Counted from the first letter of the stretch, positions 54,348 to 63,672 are shown. The stretch: DNA of 64,000 nt from Bradyrhizobium roseum (GCF_030413175.1 NZ_CP129212.1:6486450-6550449); one strand, 5' to 3'. A program made the numbers and translations. Notes: generated from the sequence alone by a model not told the origin.

Positions 54348-55109
54348 TCAGAACTTGTACGCCAATCCGACGCGTGCGGTGTGCAGATGATCGTGGAAAG
54401 TATAGGGGCTCGGCTGGGTCGCCGGCGGAACGCCGCCGCTGCCGTCGCCGAGGTCGAACACCGTCTTGTTCTCGAACTGCATGTAGAGATATTCGCCGCG
54501 GATGGTCCAGTTGTTGGTGAGGGCATATTCGATGCCGCCGCCGGCGGCCCAGCCGACCCGCGTCGAATTGCTGCGGCCGATATGCTCGGGATCGGGCGTC
54601 GGAAAATCGTCCAACGCCTCGTTCTTGATGCTGGCGACGGCCAAGCCGCCCTTGGCGTAGAACAGCGCGCGATCGAAGGCGACGCCGAGCCGACCCGTGA
54701 ACGCGCCATAGCCGCCGTAGCTGGTTTCGAACCGATGATCCGGCGCAATCGCCGAGAACACCGTGTGGCGGGCACCGATGTAGCCGCCTTCCGCTTCGAG
54801 GCCGAACACGAAAGAGTTCACTTGCCAATTGTACCCGATGAAGCCGCCGCCGAAGGCGCCATTCACATCGTGCGCGATGCTTTCGCAACTCAGACCGCCG
54901 CCGCAGTCCAACGCGTCAGGCAGGCCGACGTCGGTCCGCGACCGGCCCCAGCCGTAGCCGACGTGCCCGCCTACATAGAAGCCGCTCCAGCTGAAAACCG
55001 TTGCCGCAATCGGCGACGCCTTGACCGGCATCCGCGCGGCGAGGTCGGCGGCCATCGCCGACGCTGGAAGGAAGACGCTCAAAGCAATGCAAGCAAAAAA
55101 CTTTTTCAT
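54348..55109 (-). CDS. Omp25/Omp31-like outer-membrane beta-barrel protein
   Basis: 253 residues with a signal peptide MKKFFACIALSVFLPASAMA, followed by DLAARMPVKASP and the family's FSWSGFYVGGHVGYGWG. Eight barrel strands end in ARVGLAYKF with the terminal Phe needed for outer-membrane assembly. Two cysteines (DCGGGLSCESI) lie in a surface loop. GGGGCTTCC precedes the ATG. It is similar in plan to the barrel at 24916-25731, but the two share only family features. A CRP-type palindrome lies about 310 bases upstream. Confidence 0.9.
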   Translation of the reverse strand: MKKFFACIALSVFLPASAMAADLAARMPVKASPIAATVFSWSGFYVGGHVGYGWGRSRTDVGLPDALDCGGGLSCESIAHDVNGAFGGGFIGYNWQVNSFVFGLEAEGGYIGARHTVFSAIAPDHRFETSYGGYGAFTGRLGVAFDRALFYAKGGLAVASIKNEALDDFPTPDPEHIGRSNSTRVGWAAGGGIEYALTNNWTIRGEYLYMQFENKTVFDLGDGSGGVPPATQPSPYTFHDHLHTARVGLAYKF

Positions 55110-55507
55110 GGAAGCCCCATTGTGGATGTATCTCACGCGCTGATGTTCGGTGAATACAGCGGTTCGGCCGGGAAAGCTGTTGTGCCCGTACAACGACGTG
55201 TCGGAATTCGACAGTGCGACAAGTTCGCCACAGCGATAATGCGCTGAACGACGCCGGCAGGCTTCATTTCAAGGCTCCGGCGTTGCCGGCGACGCATTGA
55301 AGCGAAGTGTGATCTCGGCCTGACGACTAAAAAACGTCGGTCTGCGCCGGCTAAACCGCCTTCATGATTCGCGTGAAGATCGGGGTTGCCAGACAAGCCC
55401 CCACGCCGTCGAAGCATCGACAGTGATCGGGATCACAGCGGATGCCACGTGCCGATCTGGCTGAGCACCCCGAAACGCGACATCAGGGCCGATGCCTTGG
55501 CGTAACG
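55110..55507. other. Intergenic region upstream of the Omp gene
   Basis: 398 bases with no convincing gene. It holds the promoter region for the minus-strand barrel gene, a GCTTCA / TGAAGC inverted pair near 55260-55310, and a CRP-like palindrome at 55414-55445 (listed separately). Confidence 0.5.
55414..55445. promoter_or_regulatory. CRP/FNR-type palindrome
   Basis: GTGATC-GG-GATCAC (55423-55436) is a perfect inverted repeat matching GTGA-N6-TCAC. It is bracketed by GCATC / GATGC at 55414 and 55441, which extends the dyad to 32 bases. It could be an operator for the barrel gene or a hairpin after the permease gene that ends at 55508. Confidence 0.45.
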
Positions 55508-56011
55508 CTACGGCTTTCCGATCGCCATCGCGATCGCTGCCGCCAGAAACGGAAACGGCACTGAGACCGCCGCGCGAAACCAGACGAAGCGGGCCGGCAT
55601 GAACGGGATTTCCCACAGGATCATCCGCTGGAAGGCGAACAGCGCCCAGGCCACGACATAGGCGATTACCTGCGGCGAGCCGCCACCAACCTTCAAGGCA
55701 ACCGCGCCGATCGAGAAGCCGACCACGGGACCGCCGGGGGTAGCCGCGCCCGCGATGACCGCGGCCAGCACGCCGAGCCAGCCGCTGTCGGGCCCGAGCC
55801 AGCCGGTGATGACTTCCGGCGGGATGACGGCGGCGATATAGCCGGAGCCGATCACGCCGAGCGCAATGCGCGGCACGATGTTGATGAAGTCCATGCTGCC
55901 TTCGCGCACCGACGACACCAGCACGACGCGGCCGCGCTGCCACGCCATGAAGCCCAGGATCAACACCGACCCCCACAGCGTCACGTCGATGATCAGCGCG
56001 GAGGCGCTCAC
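55508..56011 (-). CDS. Permease half-protein, second half of a split DUF318/YraQ-like permease
   Basis: 167 residues with four or five membrane helices. VIGSGYIAAVIPPEVITGWLG leads into GAATPGGPVVGFSIGAV, the P-G-G-P loop that marks this permease family. The GTG start overlaps the stop of the upstream half by four bases (GTGA), so the two are almost certainly made together. In many bacteria these halves form one polypeptide of about 300-350 residues. The family exports or moves unknown solutes; some relatives act on organoarsenicals. A start in the upstream frame was rejected. Confidence 0.85.
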   Translation of the reverse strand: MSASALIIDVTLWGSVLILGFMAWQRGRVVLVSSVREGSMDFINIVPRIALGVIGSGYIAAVIPPEVITGWLGPDSGWLGVLAAVIAGAATPGGPVVGFSIGAVALKVGGGSPQVIAYVVAWALFAFQRMILWEIPFMPARFVWFRAAVSVPFPFLAAAIAMAIGKP

Positions 56012-56601
56012 GACGGCTCGCCCTTCGGATACATCCGCACAAAGAGGAAGCGGCCAAGCGCGCCAGCCAGCACCGGGATCGGCAGCGAGATCACGATGCG
56101 CCATAGCGTGAACTCGGCACCAAGAATCGGCAGTTCCCAGGCGACAGCGCGGCCATAGCCGATCAGCGTCCAGCTCACCACCATCGCGATGGTGGCGCCG
56201 AAATCGGCGCCGACCGTAAGCAGCGCAGCCGCCACCGGATAGGCGGTGAAGGGACCGCCGGGCAGGATCGCGCCGAACGCCGTGCCGATCAGCAATCCCT
56301 TCAGTCCGGAGTTCGGCCCCAGCGATCGGGAAACCTTGTCGTGCGGCAGAATTTCCGCGATGAAGCCGCCGAGCAGGCAGCCCGCCAGCACGCGCGGCAT
56401 GATCTCGCCGAACAGCCAGAGGTCCTCGGTGAGGATCTTGAGTACGCCGTCGATGCCGTCGCGCCGCCAGACCAAGCCTGCGCAGACCGCGACCAGCGCG
56501 CCGATGAATATCATCGACCAGCCCACCGGCTTGCGGGCGCGGCGCGGCTTCGGCTCGGCGTCGTCGGCGGGCGCCGGGTCTTTGATCGGAGATTCTGACA
56601 A
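56008..56601 (-). CDS. Permease half-protein, first half of a split DUF318/YraQ-like permease
   Basis: 197 residues. A charged, Pro-rich N-terminus (about 1-25) precedes four or five helices. LLGGFIAEILPHDKVSRSLGPNSGLKG and GAILPGGPFTAYPVAAALL repeat the pattern seen in the second half (PPEVITGWLG..., ATPGGPVVGF), so each half carries one P-G-G-P loop. That internal symmetry supports a two-subunit transporter. The last gene of the pair follows with a four-base overlap. No arsenic or other regulator is adjacent. Confidence 0.87.
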   Translation of the reverse strand: MSESPIKDPAPADDAEPKPRRARKPVGWSMIFIGALVAVCAGLVWRRDGIDGVLKILTEDLWLFGEIMPRVLAGCLLGGFIAEILPHDKVSRSLGPNSGLKGLLIGTAFGAILPGGPFTAYPVAAALLTVGADFGATIAMVVSWTLIGYGRAVAWELPILGAEFTLWRIVISLPIPVLAGALGRFLFVRMYPKGEPS

Positions 56602-56732
56602 AGGTGATGGGTTCGGTGTGATGCTGCGGCATCCTGCTTAGTCCCGCCATGGAGGCGGCGCAACGATAGCCCTGCGCATCTCAGGCATGCCCATGCGGGG
56701 ACGCCACACGCCCTCGCCTGCGGACCGTCCGT

Positions 56733-57107
56733 TCAGGTGAGCTGCCGGACCAGCGCCAGACCGGCAAACAGCCCGGCCAGCGAGAGCAGGACCGAACCGA
56801 CCACGTAAAGCGCCGCAAGGCCCAGTTCGCCGCGCTCATAGAGCAGCGCCGCGTCGAGCGAGTAGGCCGAGAACGTCGTGTAGCCGCCCAGGATGCCGGT
56901 CATCAGAAACAGCCGCCACGGCTGCGAGGCCTCGCCCTTGAAGGCGAGATAACCCGCGATCAAACCCATCACGGTCGAGCCCGTAATGTTGATGATGAAA
57001 GTGCCCCAGGGAAACCCGGTGCCCATGCAGCGGGCGCAGGTGACGTTGATGAAATGGCGCAGACTGGCGCCAAGCCCGCCACCGACAAAGACCAGCAAAT
57101 AGCTCAT
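56733..57107 (-). CDS. crcB: Fluoride ion channel CrcB
   Basis: 124 residues with four membrane helices, forming a dual-topology dimer that exports fluoride (Fluc family). Signature stretches are FVGGGLGASLRHFIN, WGTFIINITGSTVMG (the conserved Asn of the pore) and GILGGYTTFSAYSLDA (the Phe box and central Na site region). I see no fluoride riboswitch in the 115 bases between this gene and sodB. The ATG giving MSYLLVFVGG fits the family; a ten-residue longer reading does not. Confidence 0.95.
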   Translation of the reverse strand: MSYLLVFVGGGLGASLRHFINVTCARCMGTGFPWGTFIINITGSTVMGLIAGYLAFKGEASQPWRLFLMTGILGGYTTFSAYSLDAALLYERGELGLAALYVVGSVLLSLAGLFAGLALVRQLT

Positions 57108-57139
57108 CGCAGCATTTCTATATCGGCAAAGCACCAACG

Positions 57140-57168
57140 AAAAGGGCGGCAGCCGCAGCTACCGCCCT
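57140..57168 (-). terminator. Terminator of sodB
   Basis: On the minus strand GGGCGG and CCGCCC enclose TAGCTGCGGCTG and are followed by TTTTCG, 55 bases beyond the sodB stop and before crcB. Confidence 0.8.
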
Positions 57169-57175
57169 GTTCTCC

Positions 57176-57213
57176 CGTCATTCCGGGTTCGCGCTGTGCG
57201 GGCCGGAATGCCG
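57176..57213. repeat. Short palindromic repeat remnant
   Basis: CATTCCGG (57179-57186) and CCGGAATG (57203-57210) are inverted arms around GTTCGCGCTGTGCGGG, resembling a shortened copy of the CGTCATTCCGGG-type intergenic repeat of these genomes. Confidence 0.5.
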
Positions 57214-57222
57214 TGATAATGC

Positions 57223-57825
57223 TCAGACGCCAGCCTTGCCGTAGAGCTCGTCGACATAATCCCAGTTGATCAGCGAATCGCAGAACGCCTTGAGATAGTC
57301 GGGACGGCGGTTGCGATAATCAATGTAGTAGGAATGCTCCCAGACGTCGCAGCCGAGAATCGGCGTGGCGCCGTGGACCAGCGGGCTCTCGCCGTTCGCT
57401 GTCTTGGAGATTTCGAGCTTGCCGTTCTTCACCGACAGCCAGCACCAGCCGGAACCGAACTGACCGACGCCGGCGGCGGCGAAATCGGCCTTGAACTTGT
57501 CGAGACCGCCGAGGTCCTCGGTGATCTTCTTTTCGAGACGGCCGGGCAGCTTGTTGCCGCCGCCGTTCGGCTTCATCCAATTCCAGAAATGCAGATGGTT
57601 GTAATGCTGGCCGGCATTGTTGAACACGGCCGGATTCTTGCCGAACGAACCCTTGACGATCTCTTCCAGGGACTTGCCTTCGAACTCGGTCCCCTTGATC
57701 GCGTTGTTTCCGTTGGTCACGTAAGCCTGGTGATGCTTGTCGTGGTGATATTCCAGCGTTTCCTTGGACATGTGGGGCGCAAGGGCGTCGTGGGAATAGG
57801 GCAGATTGGGCAGCGTGAAGGTCAT
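57223..57825 (-). CDS. sodB: Superoxide dismutase, Fe/Mn family
   Basis: 200 residues. Converts superoxide to oxygen and peroxide in the cytoplasm. Metal ligands are the His in LEYHHDKHHQAYV, the His in NNAGQHYNHLHFW, and the Asp and His in GCDVWEHSYYIDYRNRR. The glutamine in the NNAGQH segment is where Fe-type enzymes keep their second-sphere Gln, and the Mn-type Gln later in the chain is missing, so Fe is favoured, though related alphaproteobacterial enzymes can be cambialistic. The start MTFTLPNLPYSHDAL is the usual one. Divergent from the GNAT gene. Confidence 0.95.
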   Translation of the reverse strand: MTFTLPNLPYSHDALAPHMSKETLEYHHDKHHQAYVTNGNNAIKGTEFEGKSLEEIVKGSFGKNPAVFNNAGQHYNHLHFWNWMKPNGGGNKLPGRLEKKITEDLGGLDKFKADFAAAGVGQFGSGWCWLSVKNGKLEISKTANGESPLVHGATPILGCDVWEHSYYIDYRNRRPDYLKAFCDSLINWDYVDELYGKAGV

Positions 57826-57979
57826 GGGTGATGTCCGAACTGATGGGAGACGAAGTTTAACGGAAACCCTTATAGAAGGTTCCATGGCGGTTAAACACCG
57901 CAATTTGGCGAAGCCGGTGGGGCCTGCCTGGCGTCCTGCGCGTCGAGCGTATCACCGGACGCCCCCGACGAGGAATGAC

Positions 57980-58519
57980 ATGAGTATCGAGATCGACGTC
58001 CTGAACGGTGATTCCTCCTGGCCGCGGGCCGAACCGCTGCTGCAGGCGGTCTGGCCGCGCGCGGAAATCGAAAAATTGCCCTGGGGTCACGTCAAATGGG
58101 CCCATGCCGATTTGCGGGTGCTGATCGACGTGCCGGAGGATGCCGCCCAGCCGGGACTGTTGTGCCACGTCGGCATCTATTTCCGCACGGCGACGTGGGA
58201 CGGACGAAAGGTCGAGATCGGCGGCATCGGCGGCGTTTCGACGCGGGCGGATTGCCGCGGGCGCGGCTATGCCACGCTGGCGCTGAACGCCGCGATCCGG
58301 ACGCTGCGGGATCACGAGGCGGTGCGCTTTGCGATGCTGTTCTGCGAGCCGCGCAATGAGGCGTTCTACCAGACGCGGGGCTGGCATCCGTTTCAGGGCG
58401 AGGTCTATGCCGAGCAGCCGGAGGGAAAAATTCGCTTCCAGGCGATGGCGCCATATGTGTTCGATTTCACGCGCAAGCCGCGCGACGGAATTATCGACCT
58501 ATGCGGCCTGCCATGGTGA
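57980..58519 (+). CDS. GNAT family acyltransferase
   Basis: 179 residues with one GNAT domain. CHVGIYFRTATWDGRKVEIGGIGGVSTRADCRGRGYATLALNAAIR holds strands 2-4 and the acetyl-CoA loop (RGRGYA). CEPRNEAFYQTRGW is the motif-B region. The order and spacing resemble aminoglycoside 2'-N-acetyltransferases and NodA-like N-acyltransferases, but I cannot choose between these or assign a substrate. GAGGAATGAC precedes the ATG; a longer reading into the sodB promoter was rejected. Confidence 0.8.
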   Translation: MSIEIDVLNGDSSWPRAEPLLQAVWPRAEIEKLPWGHVKWAHADLRVLIDVPEDAAQPGLLCHVGIYFRTATWDGRKVEIGGIGGVSTRADCRGRGYATLALNAAIRTLRDHEAVRFAMLFCEPRNEAFYQTRGWHPFQGEVYAEQPEGKIRFQAMAPYVFDFTRKPRDGIIDLCGLPW

Positions 58520-58606
58520 CCCCTGCGCGATGCGCGGGTGGCTTGCGGCGCCGTCGCCGGATAATATGTCAGGCGTAATTTATTGAATTTGGATCACCTG
58601 CGCCGC

Positions 58607-59986
58607 ATGACCATTGACGCCCCGCTCGACGCGCGCCCCGCAGTCCCGTCCGCCCCGGCCAACAGCCTGCTCAACGCGCCGATATTGCCGACGCTGCTGA
58701 AGCTCGCGTTGCCCAATGCGATCGCCATGGTGGGAACCACCTTGGTCGCCGTGTTCGAGACCTCCTATATCGGCCGGCTCGGCACCGAACCGCTGGCCGG
58801 CATCGCGCTGGTGTTTCCGTTCGTCATGCTCACGCAGATGATGTCGGCGGGGGCGATGGGCGGCGGCGTCTCTTCCGCGATCAGCCGCGCGATCGGCGCC
58901 GGCGAACGCGATCGCGCGGCGACGCTGGCGCTGCATGCCGCAATGATCGGCGCCTGCGCCGGAATCTTCTTCACCGCTGTCATGCTCATGTTCGGCCGAA
59001 CTTTCTATACGCTGCTGGGCGGCAGTGGCGGCGTGCTCGAACAGGCCATGCAGTATTCGCACGTGCTGTTCTCGGGCGCGATTTCGATCTGGCTGGTCAA
59101 CACGCTGGCTTCCGTGGTGCGCGGCACCGGCGACATGCGCATTCCATCGGTGACCTTGATCGGCACCGCGCTGGTGCAGATCACTGTCGGGGGCGCACTC
59201 GGCCTCGGGCTGTTCGGTCTGCCGAAACTGGGCATGGGCGGCGTGGCCGCGGGCCAGCTCACCGCGTTCACGCTAGGTGCGCTGTTTCTGGCCTGGTATC
59301 TCCTGAGCGGCCGCAGCCGTCTGACTCTGAAGCTCAAGGGTTTTACGTTCCAGCGCGCCATGTTCTTCGACATCCTCAAGGTCGGCGCGGTGTCGTGCCT
59401 GTCGCCGCTGCAGACGGTGCTAACGGTCTTGATTTTCACAAAAATCCTCGCAGGCTACGGCACCGAGATTCTCGCCGGCTACGGCATGGGCTCGCGGCTG
59501 GAATTCCTGCTCACGCCGATCTCCTTCGCTTTCGGCGTCGCCTCGGTGCCGATGGTCGGCATGGCGATCGGGGCGGGTCTCGTCACGCGCGCGCGACAGG
59601 TGGCCTGGACCGCGGGGCTCGCCGCCGGCATCACGGTCGGCGCCATCGGGCTGATCGTCGCGGCGAAGCCTGCGCTTTGGGTGTCGCTGTTCACCAGCGA
59701 CCCCGGCGTCACGGCCGCGGCGCACTCGTATTTCACCTGGGCCGGACCAGCGTTCGCATTTTTCGGCATCGGCGCCTGCCTCTATTTCTCCTCGCAGGGC
59801 GCCGCAAAGGTCGGCGGTCCGGTCATGGCCGGAACCGCAAGGCTGCTGATCGTCGGTGGCGGCGGCTGGCTGCTGGCATCGGCGGGAGCTCCAGCGTGGC
59901 AGATGTTCGCGCTGGTCGGCGTCGCCATGGTCGTCTATGGCCTCGGCACGGCGCTGTCGGTCCGACTCACCCGCTGGGGCAAATAA
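58607..59986 (+). CDS. MATE family multidrug efflux transporter
   Basis: About 459 residues and twelve membrane helices in two six-helix bundles. The first bundle begins LPTLLKLALPNAIAMVGTTLV, with ETSYIGRLGTEPLAGIAL as the family's conserved loop; NTLASVVRGTGDMRIPSVTLIG closes its second half. The second bundle repeats the plan with GYGMGSRLEFLLTPISFAFG. These proteins exchange drugs or metabolites for Na+ or H+. The ATG gives MTIDAPLDA; a TTG 24 bases upstream is an alternative. No regulator is adjacent. Confidence 0.93.
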   Translation: MTIDAPLDARPAVPSAPANSLLNAPILPTLLKLALPNAIAMVGTTLVAVFETSYIGRLGTEPLAGIALVFPFVMLTQMMSAGAMGGGVSSAISRAIGAGERDRAATLALHAAMIGACAGIFFTAVMLMFGRTFYTLLGGSGGVLEQAMQYSHVLFSGAISIWLVNTLASVVRGTGDMRIPSVTLIGTALVQITVGGALGLGLFGLPKLGMGGVAAGQLTAFTLGALFLAWYLLSGRSRLTLKLKGFTFQRAMFFDILKVGAVSCLSPLQTVLTVLIFTKILAGYGTEILAGYGMGSRLEFLLTPISFAFGVASVPMVGMAIGAGLVTRARQVAWTAGLAAGITVGAIGLIVAAKPALWVSLFTSDPGVTAAAHSYFTWAGPAFAFFGIGACLYFSSQGAAKVGGPVMAGTARLLIVGGGGWLLASAGAPAWQMFALVGVAMVVYGLGTALSVRLTRWGK

Positions 59987-60071
59987 ACGGCCAGGTTGTG
60001 CAACGAACTTAATGTGAAGTTGCGCAAATCTGATTTGTTGCTATGCAAGCCTGCTTTTCGGGGAATGATTC

Positions 60072-60533
60072 ATGGCTGGCAAAACATCTTTCACCATTGC
60101 GACGGCTTTCATCATCGCGATCGCGGCAGCATGGCTGGCCGCTCCGCCGGTTCGCGCACAAGGCGCAGGCGAGCCGACCGGCGTCTGGCTGACGCAGTCC
60201 GGCGACGCACGGGTGAAGGTAAGCAAATGCGGCGGCGGCATTTGCGGCGTCATCGTCGGTCTCAAGGCACCGATCGATCCCGCCACCGGCAAGCCGCAGG
60301 TCGATGACAAGAATCCCAACCCGGCGCTGAGGCAGCGAGCCATGATCGGCCTGCCGCTGTTCAGCGGCATGCAGCCGGTCGCGCCCAGCAAATGGTCGGG
60401 CCAGATCTACAACGCCGATGACGGATCCAGCTACGCGAGCAGTATCTCGTTGGCCGGGCCGGACGCGCTGCGCGTAGAAGGCTGCGTCGGTGCGCTGTGC
60501 GGCGGCGAGACCTGGACGCGGGTGGGACGGTAG
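60072..60533 (+). CDS. DUF2147 family exported protein
   Basis: 153 residues with a signal peptide (TSFTIATAFIIAIAAAWLAAPPVRA). The small beta domain typical of DUF2147 follows: PTGVWLTQSGDARVKVSKCGGGICGVIVGL, then WSGQIYNADDGSSYASSISLAGPDALRVEGCVGALCGGETW. Four cysteines are paired in the order expected for two disulfides. GGGGAATG precedes the ATG. The family is periplasmic and of unknown function. It is convergent with the DUF3095 gene. Confidence 0.88.
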   Translation: MAGKTSFTIATAFIIAIAAAWLAAPPVRAQGAGEPTGVWLTQSGDARVKVSKCGGGICGVIVGLKAPIDPATGKPQVDDKNPNPALRQRAMIGLPLFSGMQPVAPSKWSGQIYNADDGSSYASSISLAGPDALRVEGCVGALCGGETWTRVGR

Positions 60534-60555
60534 ATTCTCCGCTACGGCACCTGCA

Positions 60556-61710
60556 TCAGGCCGCCATCGCCTTCAGCGCCGTCGCCGCCGACGCATATCC
60601 GCCGCGCGCGCCGTCGATGAAGTGGACGTGATCGCTACGCATCACCGAGGGCGTGAAGCAAGTCATCATCGCGGCGTCTTGCCGGTGCAGGCCGTAGCGC
60701 ACGATCCGCTCCGATGCCGCCTTCGCCAGCAGGTCCGCCAGCGCTTGCTGCATCTCCTCGGTGCAGTCGAGGATCATCCGCAGGCCGTCGTCATATTTGC
60801 GGAAGTCGGAATTCTCAATCACCTGCTGCACGTAATTCTTCGGCACGAATTTGCCGACCTTGATGCCGAAGCGCATCACGACATAGGCCCACAGCGTCAC
60901 CGCGAGCACGACACCGCGCCGTTTCAGCAGCGGCCCGCCGCGGGCGGCGCGCGCTTCATACTCGACGCCGGCCGGCGGCCAGCGCAGCGGCGGCCCGCCC
61001 GGCGGTACTGGCCGGCCGGCATCCGGAGATTGTTCGGCCAGGCGGATGATGTCCTCGATCACCTTGCGGAAACGATGCGGATCGGCGCCGCCGGCTGGCA
61101 CCACCAGCACCGACAGGATGAGCCCGCGCGTGGTCGGAATTTCCTCAAACCGGCACGACAGTCCGGACAGATCGGGCTGCGTGCCGGGCGGCGCCGCCGG
61201 CACCGCGAACGCGCCGCGCTTCATCGCGGCGTCCGCCCAGCCCAGACCACCGCCGGAAAACATCGCATAGGACAGGTTGGGTGACGGCCCGAATCGGGCC
61301 ACGCGCACATCGAGGCCCTGCGCCCGGATGTCTTTGACCGGCACCAGCGCCACGCGCATGGAAAGATTGAGACTCTCCTCGACCCAGGTCGCGGTCGCCG
61401 CCAACGCATCGCGCGCCCGCTCGAGATCGCCGGGCGACACCGCAAAGCTGGCGCCATCGCCACCGAACACGAACGGAAATTCGCGCCCTTCGAGCGCGTT
61501 GGCGACAGCGGCGATGACCGAGGCACCGGCCATGTTGACCGCCTTGTAGCGCTGGTTGGCGATCGCCCTGGTCGATTCCACGATATCGGCGACGCCGACC
61601 GCCCAGTCGTCCGGCAACGGCGAATACATCGCCGGGTCCATCAGGCTGGCAAAGCCACGAAAGACCGGAATCGCGCCGTAGAAGATGTCGGTGCCGTCAA
61701 GCGTCGTCAT
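60556..61710 (-). CDS. DUF3095 protein with nucleotide-cyclase-like N-terminal domain
   Basis: 384 residues, no signal peptide. The first half (about 35-190) shows VADIVESTRAIANQRYKAVN and FPFVFGGDGASFAV. These match the positions of the two metal-binding aspartates of class III nucleotide cyclases (Asp42 and Asp85, the latter in a GGDG loop). The second half (about 230-384) contains a possible hydrophobic segment (VVLAVTLWAYVVM) and the conserved FTPSVMRSDHVHFIDG end. The family is not biochemically assigned, and cyclase activity is inferred only from motif resemblance. It is monocistronic as far as can be seen. Confidence 0.85.
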   Translation of the reverse strand: MTTLDGTDIFYGAIPVFRGFASLMDPAMYSPLPDDWAVGVADIVESTRAIANQRYKAVNMAGASVIAAVANALEGREFPFVFGGDGASFAVSPGDLERARDALAATATWVEESLNLSMRVALVPVKDIRAQGLDVRVARFGPSPNLSYAMFSGGGLGWADAAMKRGAFAVPAAPPGTQPDLSGLSCRFEEIPTTRGLILSVLVVPAGGADPHRFRKVIEDIIRLAEQSPDAGRPVPPGGPPLRWPPAGVEYEARAARGGPLLKRRGVVLAVTLWAYVVMRFGIKVGKFVPKNYVQQVIENSDFRKYDDGLRMILDCTEEMQQALADLLAKAASERIVRYGLHRQDAAMMTCFTPSVMRSDHVHFIDGARGGYASAATALKAMAA

Positions 61711-61786
61711 GGCGATGCGGCCGCCCCTAGTTCGAGGTTTCTAGCAGATACGGCCGAACTTTTAATTGGGTTCGCGACAGATCGTC

Positions 61787-63655
61787 CTATCCCTTCACGA
61801 TCCCGCGCAGCACCAGCGCGTTGAGCCGGTTGGCAAACGCCGCCGGGTCCTCCGGCAACTCGCCGTCGAGGATCTGCGCCTGCTCCAGCAGCAGGAACGA
61901 CAGGTCCTTGGCCGCGTCCTTGTCGCCGGCGATCGCCGAGACCAGGGGATGGCGCATGTTGACCTCGAGGATCGGCTTGGTGGTGGGCGCCTTGTTCTGC
62001 ATCGCCAGCAGGCGTTCCAGCATGCGGTCATGCGCGCCGCCGCCGGCGACCAGGCATGACGCGCTCGCGGTCAGCCGCTGCGAGGCGCGGACGTCGGAGA
62101 CGCGTTCGCCGAGCGCGTCCTTGATCAGCGCAATCGTCGTGTCTTGATCCGCGGTTGCCTCGTCCCGCTTGTCCTCGGCCTTGTCGTCCAGCAGCGGAAT
62201 CAGGCCAAAATCGATGTCGCCCTGGCTCAGCGACTTCAGCGGCTTGCCGCCGAAATCGAGCGGCGCGGAGGTCCAGAATGCATCGACCGGATCGGTCAGC
62301 AGCAGCACTTCGATGCCGCGCGCCGTCGCGGATTCCAGTTTCGGGTTGGCCTTCAACCGTTCGACGCTTTCGCCGGTGAGATAATAGATGTCGGTCTGGT
62401 TCGGCTTGAGGTCCTCGACATATTGCTTGAGCGAGCGCTTCTCACCTTTGGTCGTGGTGAAGCGCGAGAGGCCCAGCAGTTTCTCGCGACGCTCAAAATC
62501 CTCCCAGATGCCTTCCTTGATCACGGGGCCGAACGCGTCCCAGATCTTGGCGAACGTCTCCGGCTCCTTGTCGCCGAGGCTTTCCAGCTCCGAAATCACG
62601 CGGCCGGTGACGGCCTTGCGGATCTGGCTGAGCTGCGGGTTATTCTGCAGCATCTCGCGCGAAATGTTGAGCGGCAGGTCCTCGCTGTCGATCACGCCGC
62701 GGATGAAGCGCAAATAGGCCGGCAGGATCTCGGCGTCGTCGGCGATGAAGACGCGGCGGACATAGAGCTTGACCTTGCCCTTGCGCGCCTGGTCGAACAG
62801 GTCGAACGGCTTGTTCGACGGCGCGAACAGCAGCACCGCATAGGACTGCCGGCCCTCGGCGCGGTAATGCAGCGTCATCGCCGGCTCGTCGAAGGCGCCC
62901 GCGATCTGCTGATAGGCCTGCTTGTAGTCCTCCGGCGTCAGATCGGACTTGGACCGCTGCCACAGCGCGCTGGCCGAATTGATCTGGCGCGGCTCGCCCT
63001 CCTCCGGCACCAGTTCGATCGGGAACTGGATGTTGTCGGACCAGGCGCGAACGATGCGTTCGATCTCGTGGGTCTCGATATATTTCGCCGCGTCCTTTTT
63101 CAGGTGCAGCACGATCTCGGTGCCGCGCGTGATGCGGGCGGCGTCCTCTTCGCTGGCCTGCGCGATTTCAAACCCGCTGCCGCCCGAGGACGACCAGACG
63201 AAGACCTGGTCCGAGCCGGCGCGGCGGCTGGTCACCACGATGCGATCGGCCACCATGAACGCCGCATAGAAGCCGACGCCAAACTGGCCGATCAGGTTGC
63301 TGCCGTCCTTGGCCTCGGTCAGGCGGGAGAGAAAGGATTTGGTGCCGGAGCGCGCAATGGTGCCGAGATTGTCGATCAGTTCCTGCCGGTCCATGCCGAT
63401 GCCGGTATCGACGACGGTCAACGTATCGGCCTTCTTGTTCGGCACGATGCGAATTTTGGGCGGCGCGCCGTCGGTGATCAGATCGGGCGCTGATATTGCC
63501 TCATAGCGCAGCTTGTCGCAGGCGTCCGATGCGTTGGAAATCAGCTCGCGCAGGAAGATGTCGGTCTCGGAATAAACCGAGTGCACCATCAGGTTCAGGA
63601 GTTCGGCGACCTCGGCCTGGAACGGCTGGGATTCGGGGGCGGTGGTGGTTGTCAT
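61787..63655 (-). CDS. htpG: Chaperone protein HtpG (Hsp90)
   Basis: 622 residues, the standard bacterial Hsp90 length. ATP-binding N-domain: [20 protein letters not shown], then [25 protein letters not shown], then [17 protein letters not shown]. The middle domain contains [12 protein letters not shown] with [20 protein letters not shown]. The C-terminal dimerisation domain follows from about 500 and lacks the eukaryotic MEEVD tail. The start [20 protein letters not shown] is typical. An RpoH-like element lies upstream at 63694-63721. Confidence 0.97.
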   Translation of the reverse strand: MTTTTAPESQPFQAEVAELLNLMVHSVYSETDIFLRELISNASDACDKLRYEAISAPDLITDGAPPKIRIVPNKKADTLTVVDTGIGMDRQELIDNLGTIARSGTKSFLSRLTEAKDGSNLIGQFGVGFYAAFMVADRIVVTSRRAGSDQVFVWSSSGGSGFEIAQASEEDAARITRGTEIVLHLKKDAAKYIETHEIERIVRAWSDNIQFPIELVPEEGEPRQINSASALWQRSKSDLTPEDYKQAYQQIAGAFDEPAMTLHYRAEGRQSYAVLLFAPSNKPFDLFDQARKGKVKLYVRRVFIADDAEILPAYLRFIRGVIDSEDLPLNISREMLQNNPQLSQIRKAVTGRVISELESLGDKEPETFAKIWDAFGPVIKEGIWEDFERREKLLGLSRFTTTKGEKRSLKQYVEDLKPNQTDIYYLTGESVERLKANPKLESATARGIEVLLLTDPVDAFWTSAPLDFGGKPLKSLSQGDIDFGLIPLLDDKAEDKRDEATADQDTTIALIKDALGERVSDVRASQRLTASASCLVAGGGAHDRMLERLLAMQNKAPTTKPILEVNMRHPLVSAIAGDKDAAKDLSFLLLEQAQILDGELPEDPAAFANRLNALVLRGIVKG

Positions 63656-63672
63656 CAGGGGCTCGCAAGGAA

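Noticed and set aside
56642..57222. Fluoride riboswitch near crcB
   Set aside because: The space between crcB and sodB is occupied by a sodB terminator and a repeat remnant; no fluoride-riboswitch pseudoknot pattern was recognised.
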